A stretch of 64,000 nucleotides of DNA, from contig JAJEHL010000021.1 of assembly GCA_022823725.1 (NCBI GenBank), forward strand, positions 1 to 64,000, in the 5' to 3' direction. Position 1 is the first letter of the stretch. Each line of letters starts with the position of its first letter. Under the pieces are notes generated by a model. The model was given only the letters and a program-made list of their open reading frames with translations. It was not told the origin of the DNA and searched no databases. This DNA is from Candidatus Latescibacterota bacterium. Lineage in GTDB: Bacteria > Latescibacterota > UBA2968. The position numbers and the translations under genes are program-made. Below, one piece after another: positions 61,279 to 64,000 of this stretch.

Positions 61279-63246
61279 TTACAGCGGAGGTGTGTGCATG
61301 CGGTGACCCTGGCCCATGAAAAAGAAAATATCCAGAACAAAAGAAACCAGAACACCCAGCGTATAGCCCATGAGGACGCCAAAGATAAAGACCCGAGATC
61401 GGTTGAAAAGCTCAATACCGCCAACTTTGATTACAATTATTTTCATCAGCCAGGCGATAAATACCGAAAAAAAGGAAGCGCGGGTGGGATACTGGAGGGA
61501 AACGGTGAACCCCACCGGGTGAAGGGGCCACCAGGGAAACCGCTGGTTCAGAAAAATCAGCAGTAGAGTTATCGCCGCCCCAAAGGTTCCGAAACCCAAA
61601 TCCCACCATTGCCGTTCTGCATCTGGGCGCCCTTTGATATCCGACACGGTATAATTAAAAAAGGCCCGGTTACCCCGCGTATAACTGTAGTCTCCAAAAT
61701 TCTCAGCTCCTGGCCCGTAATAACCCAGAATAAGGGTGGTCATTACAAAAGCGAGGATTGAGAGGATTCCGCCAATGAGAATTGCGCCACCCAGCCGACG
61801 CCTTTGGGGATCGGAGTGGTCGCCTGCCCTGGCGGCATTGGCCGCGCCTGGCATAGCAAATCCCTTTGCGTTACCGTAAAGCGTACCCATCTGGTTCAGA
61901 GCCGCAATCGTCGTATCATCCATATTCCAGATGCCGATCAATCCCTTAACGGGTCCGGTAGGTCCCGAACCCCGTAGAGATACCAATCCGCTGAGCGCCA
62001 CAATCTTGGCCATCCCCAAATAGAGAATCAGGCTAAAAAACATAAATGCCACGGCCACCCCCGGATTCATCTGGGTTTTGCAGAGCCAAAAAAAAATGAA
62101 AAGGCTGGCAAGGATAAAACCGAAGGTCGCTGTGCGATAGGAGAGCAATTCGGTCGAATCATCAACCTCGGGACCTTTTCCAATTGCTTTGCGCCAGACA
62201 TCGCGGATGTGCCCGCGTGCGATCCAGAGGCTCCATAACACAAACACCATCAGGCCATAATTATTCTGAGAGATTACCCCCGAACCATAGCCTCTTGGGC
62301 CAAATCCGATACGGTTGGAAATGCCAGCCTGCAGCATGCCCAAAATGTGGAAAAGCCACATCGACAGGAGAATTTCCAGAGTAGTGAAATAAGCAAAACA
62401 AATAACATAAAAATCGAACTGGAGAAAGAAAGGCATAAATCCACGTCCGATGGGAAGCAGTGTTCTAATATTGAGAAATGCGAATGTGGGAAGGCCCGGA
62501 AAGAAGTGGCCTGCTGTATTCCAAAAAAGCATGATTGCTGGAATCGCAAACCCAATCCAGAAAAGGGGCAGACCAAAAAATTGGGGCAGATTCCGTCCGG
62601 GGCCGGGATTCTCTACGAGCATCAGAGAGAGTTCTACAAAGGGAAATGCCAGACGCTCGCTTTCCGACCACTGTTTTCTCAAAATGACTGAGAGACAGAA
62701 ACAGGCCAGCATGATCGCGATGAGCAGGCTAAACCACCAGAAGAGTGGGCCAACCCATATCTCCCAGGGTAGAGACGCACCGGGAACCAGCCCGCGATAG
62801 AACATTCCAACGCCATCTCCCGCATTGCTGGGAAACAACCAGCGCTGCAAATTGGGCAGTGTGTAGGTGGGCCATTCATTCTCCGGAGAAGCATAGTAAT
62901 CCGGAGCCGAGATCACGGCTACAAATCGCTGGGCGAGAGTGGGTATTGTCGTACCGAGAAATCCAATGGCGAGCACGGCAGCCATATCCCGCCGCGTCAA
63001 AGCGAGGCCGGGAAACCGCCCGCGAACGAGCGGATTGTATATATAGCCCAGGAGCAGAAGCCCCACCAGCAGGGCAAAAGGCATCTGGCTGTGTGTGAAC
63101 GAGGAAGAGTGAATCAAGTAGCGGGAGATAGGATCGAAGCCGTTGATACAAAAAGTGAGTACTACCCCCAGGATAATAGCGCCCGGGCGCACCGATGGCT
63201 CTCGCTCTCCCGCCGACAACTGGTGTGCTTGTAAAGGATTGCTCAT
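61279..63246 (-). CDS. Large polytopic membrane protein (DUF6785/DUF6784-like)
   Basis: A 655-residue protein with about 14 hydrophobic helices. Notable text: GFDPISRYLIHSSSF early, RRDMAAVLAIGFLGTTIPTL near residue 90, and RKQWSESERLAFPFVELSLML near 190, which is the best-conserved element of this planctomycete-rich family. Helix-flanking segments near the C-terminus include HPVGFTVSLQYPTR. The role is unknown; an OPT-like transporter fold has been suggested by topology only. The ATG at 63246 starts MSNPLQAHQL; longer frames upstream look non-coding. Confidence 0.65.
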   Translation of the reverse strand: MSNPLQAHQLSAGEREPSVRPGAIILGVVLTFCINGFDPISRYLIHSSSFTHSQMPFALLVGLLLLGYIYNPLVRGRFPGLALTRRDMAAVLAIGFLGTTIPTLAQRFVAVISAPDYYASPENEWPTYTLPNLQRWLFPSNAGDGVGMFYRGLVPGASLPWEIWVGPLFWWFSLLIAIMLACFCLSVILRKQWSESERLAFPFVELSLMLVENPGPGRNLPQFFGLPLFWIGFAIPAIMLFWNTAGHFFPGLPTFAFLNIRTLLPIGRGFMPFFLQFDFYVICFAYFTTLEILLSMWLFHILGMLQAGISNRIGFGPRGYGSGVISQNNYGLMVFVLWSLWIARGHIRDVWRKAIGKGPEVDDSTELLSYRTATFGFILASLFIFFWLCKTQMNPGVAVAFMFFSLILYLGMAKIVALSGLVSLRGSGPTGPVKGLIGIWNMDDTTIAALNQMGTLYGNAKGFAMPGAANAARAGDHSDPQRRRLGGAILIGGILSILAFVMTTLILGYYGPGAENFGDYSYTRGNRAFFNYTVSDIKGRPDAERQWWDLGFGTFGAAITLLLIFLNQRFPWWPLHPVGFTVSLQYPTRASFFSVFIAWLMKIIVIKVGGIELFNRSRVFIFGVLMGYTLGVLVSFVLDIFFFMGQGHRMHTPPL

Positions 63247-63283
63247 CGAATGCGCTCTTTGCACACAGGGTAAGGAATTATAC

Positions 63284-63310
63284 AAAAAGCCCCCAGTAAA
63301 AACTGAGGGC
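63284..63310 (-). terminator. Terminator after the NHL-repeat gene
   Basis: On the minus strand GCCCTCAGT and ACTGGGGGC pair with one G-T wobble around a T-rich loop and are followed by TTTTTG. Confidence 0.7.
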
Positions 63311-63331
63311 CTCCATATTCGACCGTTCAGC

Positions 63332-64000
63332 CTATTCCTGATGAAGCGTAGGCGAACGTCTCGGCGCGGAAAACTGCTCTTCTGTGAGCGGGATGGCCTG
63401 CTTCTGATAGACCTGCACTCGATAGGAGCCATTGTCCGCCACAAACATCAGCCCATCTCCATTCACAGCCACCCCTCCCGGACGCCGGAAATATTTTTGT
63501 GGCTCAAGGTCTGCCATATCCCTCAGGCGATTTGGACCGGCATTTGTCATCATATATTCAATTGCGACCGTTGACAGGGCTGCATCCCCCAGGAATTTCT
63601 GCACGTACCTCGACTCGGAATTGAACAATTGTACCCGGTCATTTCCCGAGTCCGAAACATAGACATCGCCATGCTCATCTACGGCCACACCCGTCGGTCT
63701 ATTTAGCTCGCCATTTCCGCTACCCGACTTGCCGAACGCGAAGATAAACTCCCCGTCACCGGTGAACTTCTGAACCCTGTCATTTCGCCAATCTGCGACA
63801 TAAACATCGCCCAGTTCATCCACTGTGAGCCCCCAGGGCATGTTAAACTCGCCCTCCCCATCGCCAAACCTCCCCCACTTTGAGATAAATTCACCATCTT
63901 TGGTAAACTTCTGGACTCTGTGATTCAGGCTGTCAGCAACATAGATATTCTCTTCTGCATCAAAGGCAATACCCGCCGGACCGTTCAGTTGTCCATCGCC
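63332..64000 (-). CDS. NHL-repeat protein, partial (5' end outside the window)
   Basis: The last 222 codons are present, open to the window edge. At least four NHL blades are visible: IYVADSLNHRVQKF, VYVADWRNDRVQKF, VYVSDSGNDRVQLF and MFVADNGSYRVQVY. They form a beta-propeller like those of PEP-CTERM-linked or secreted peptidyl-alpha-hydroxyglycine lyase-like proteins. A stretch ALSTVAIEYMMTNAG inserts between the last two blades. The N-terminus, including any signal peptide, lies outside. The binding partner is unknown. Confidence 0.82.
   Translation of the reverse strand, partial: GDGQLNGPAGIAFDAEENIYVADSLNHRVQKFTKDGEFISKWGRFGDGEGEFNMPWGLTVDELGDVYVADWRNDRVQKFTGDGEFIFAFGKSGSGNGELNRPTGVAVDEHGDVYVSDSGNDRVQLFNSESRYVQKFLGDAALSTVAIEYMMTNAGPNRLRDMADLEPQKYFRRPGGVAVNGDGLMFVADNGSYRVQVYQKQAIPLTEEQFSAPRRSPTLHQE

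Noticed and set aside
1-64000. CRISPR arrays, tRNA and rRNA genes
   Set aside because: No regularly spaced direct repeats, cloverleaf-like segments or rRNA text were found on reading, although tRNA detection by eye is not exhaustive.

Overview
The window is a 64 kb stretch of a bacterial chromosome, densely coded on both strands with moderate GC. Lipoprotein signals, a TolQ/ExbB-like channel, an alternative complex III (Act) with an aa3-type oxidase, sulfatase and enolase-superfamily sugar-acid genes, and a secreted repeat protein ending in a dockerin-like EF-hand segment all suggest an uncultured, aerobic, Gram-negative-type heterotroph. The style resembles Latescibacterota, Poribacteria or related FCB/PVC lineages. 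That placement is inferred from gene content; no rRNA or other marker gene is present.

Layout. 1-0.6 kb: 3' end of an IS3-family transposase abutting the 3' remnant of an N6-adenine DNA methyltransferase. 0.7-2.4 kb: parA-parB. 2.4-9.0 kb: a redoxin/cytochrome c/monooxygenase-like lipoprotein, a family 5 solute-binding protein, a zinc alcohol dehydrogenase, a cupin and a Gfo/Idh/MocA oxidoreductase. 9.1-12.6 kb: an accessory island with a TnpB element (omega-RNA-like right end) and a two-gene ATPase + DUF4276/TOPRIM-like cassette, the best candidate for an under-described defence system. 12.9-25.8 kb: NatAB-type ABC exporter with two small membrane proteins, S9 peptidase, SDR, DUF3500 protein, nucleotidyltransferase, EttA, alpha/beta hydrolase, soluble transhydrogenase and a small soluble protein. 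25.8-33.7 kb: dienelactone hydrolase, a TolQ-like trio, an enolase-superfamily dehydratase, a uronate-dehydrogenase-like SDR, NagA and a DASS-type transporter. 33.8-35.4 kb: an IorA-like oxidoreductase without its ferredoxin domain. 35.5-45.7 kb: two minus-strand operons of catabolic genes (amidohydrolases; aminotransferase, sulfatase, EamA transporter, ceramidase-like, Ldh-type dehydrogenase, CPBP protease, second dehydratase). 45.9-47.2 kb: the repeat/dockerin-like protein. 47.3-48.8 kb: a second TnpB element beside a fatty-acid desaturase remnant. 49.0-61.2 kb: one respiratory operon, actABCDEF, a small membrane protein, SCO, and cox subunits II, I, III and IV, closed by a terminator. 61.3-64 kb: a polytopic membrane protein and an NHL-repeat protein cut by the window end.

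How the genes fit together. The respiratory operon encodes a complete quinol-to-oxygen branch: ActA-F oxidise quinol and pass electrons to an A2-type oxidase whose subunit II carries its own cytochrome c domain. The catabolic genes (sulfatase, NagA, galactonate/uronate-type enzymes, Gfo/Idh, DASS and EamA transporters) point to scavenging of sulfated or acidic sugars. The mobile and defence material is confined to the left end, 9-12.6 kb and 47.3-48.8 kb. A recurring CTTGAC-type -35 box with a TATATT-like -10 appears upstream of several transcription units, so the organism seems to use ordinary sigma-70-like promoters.
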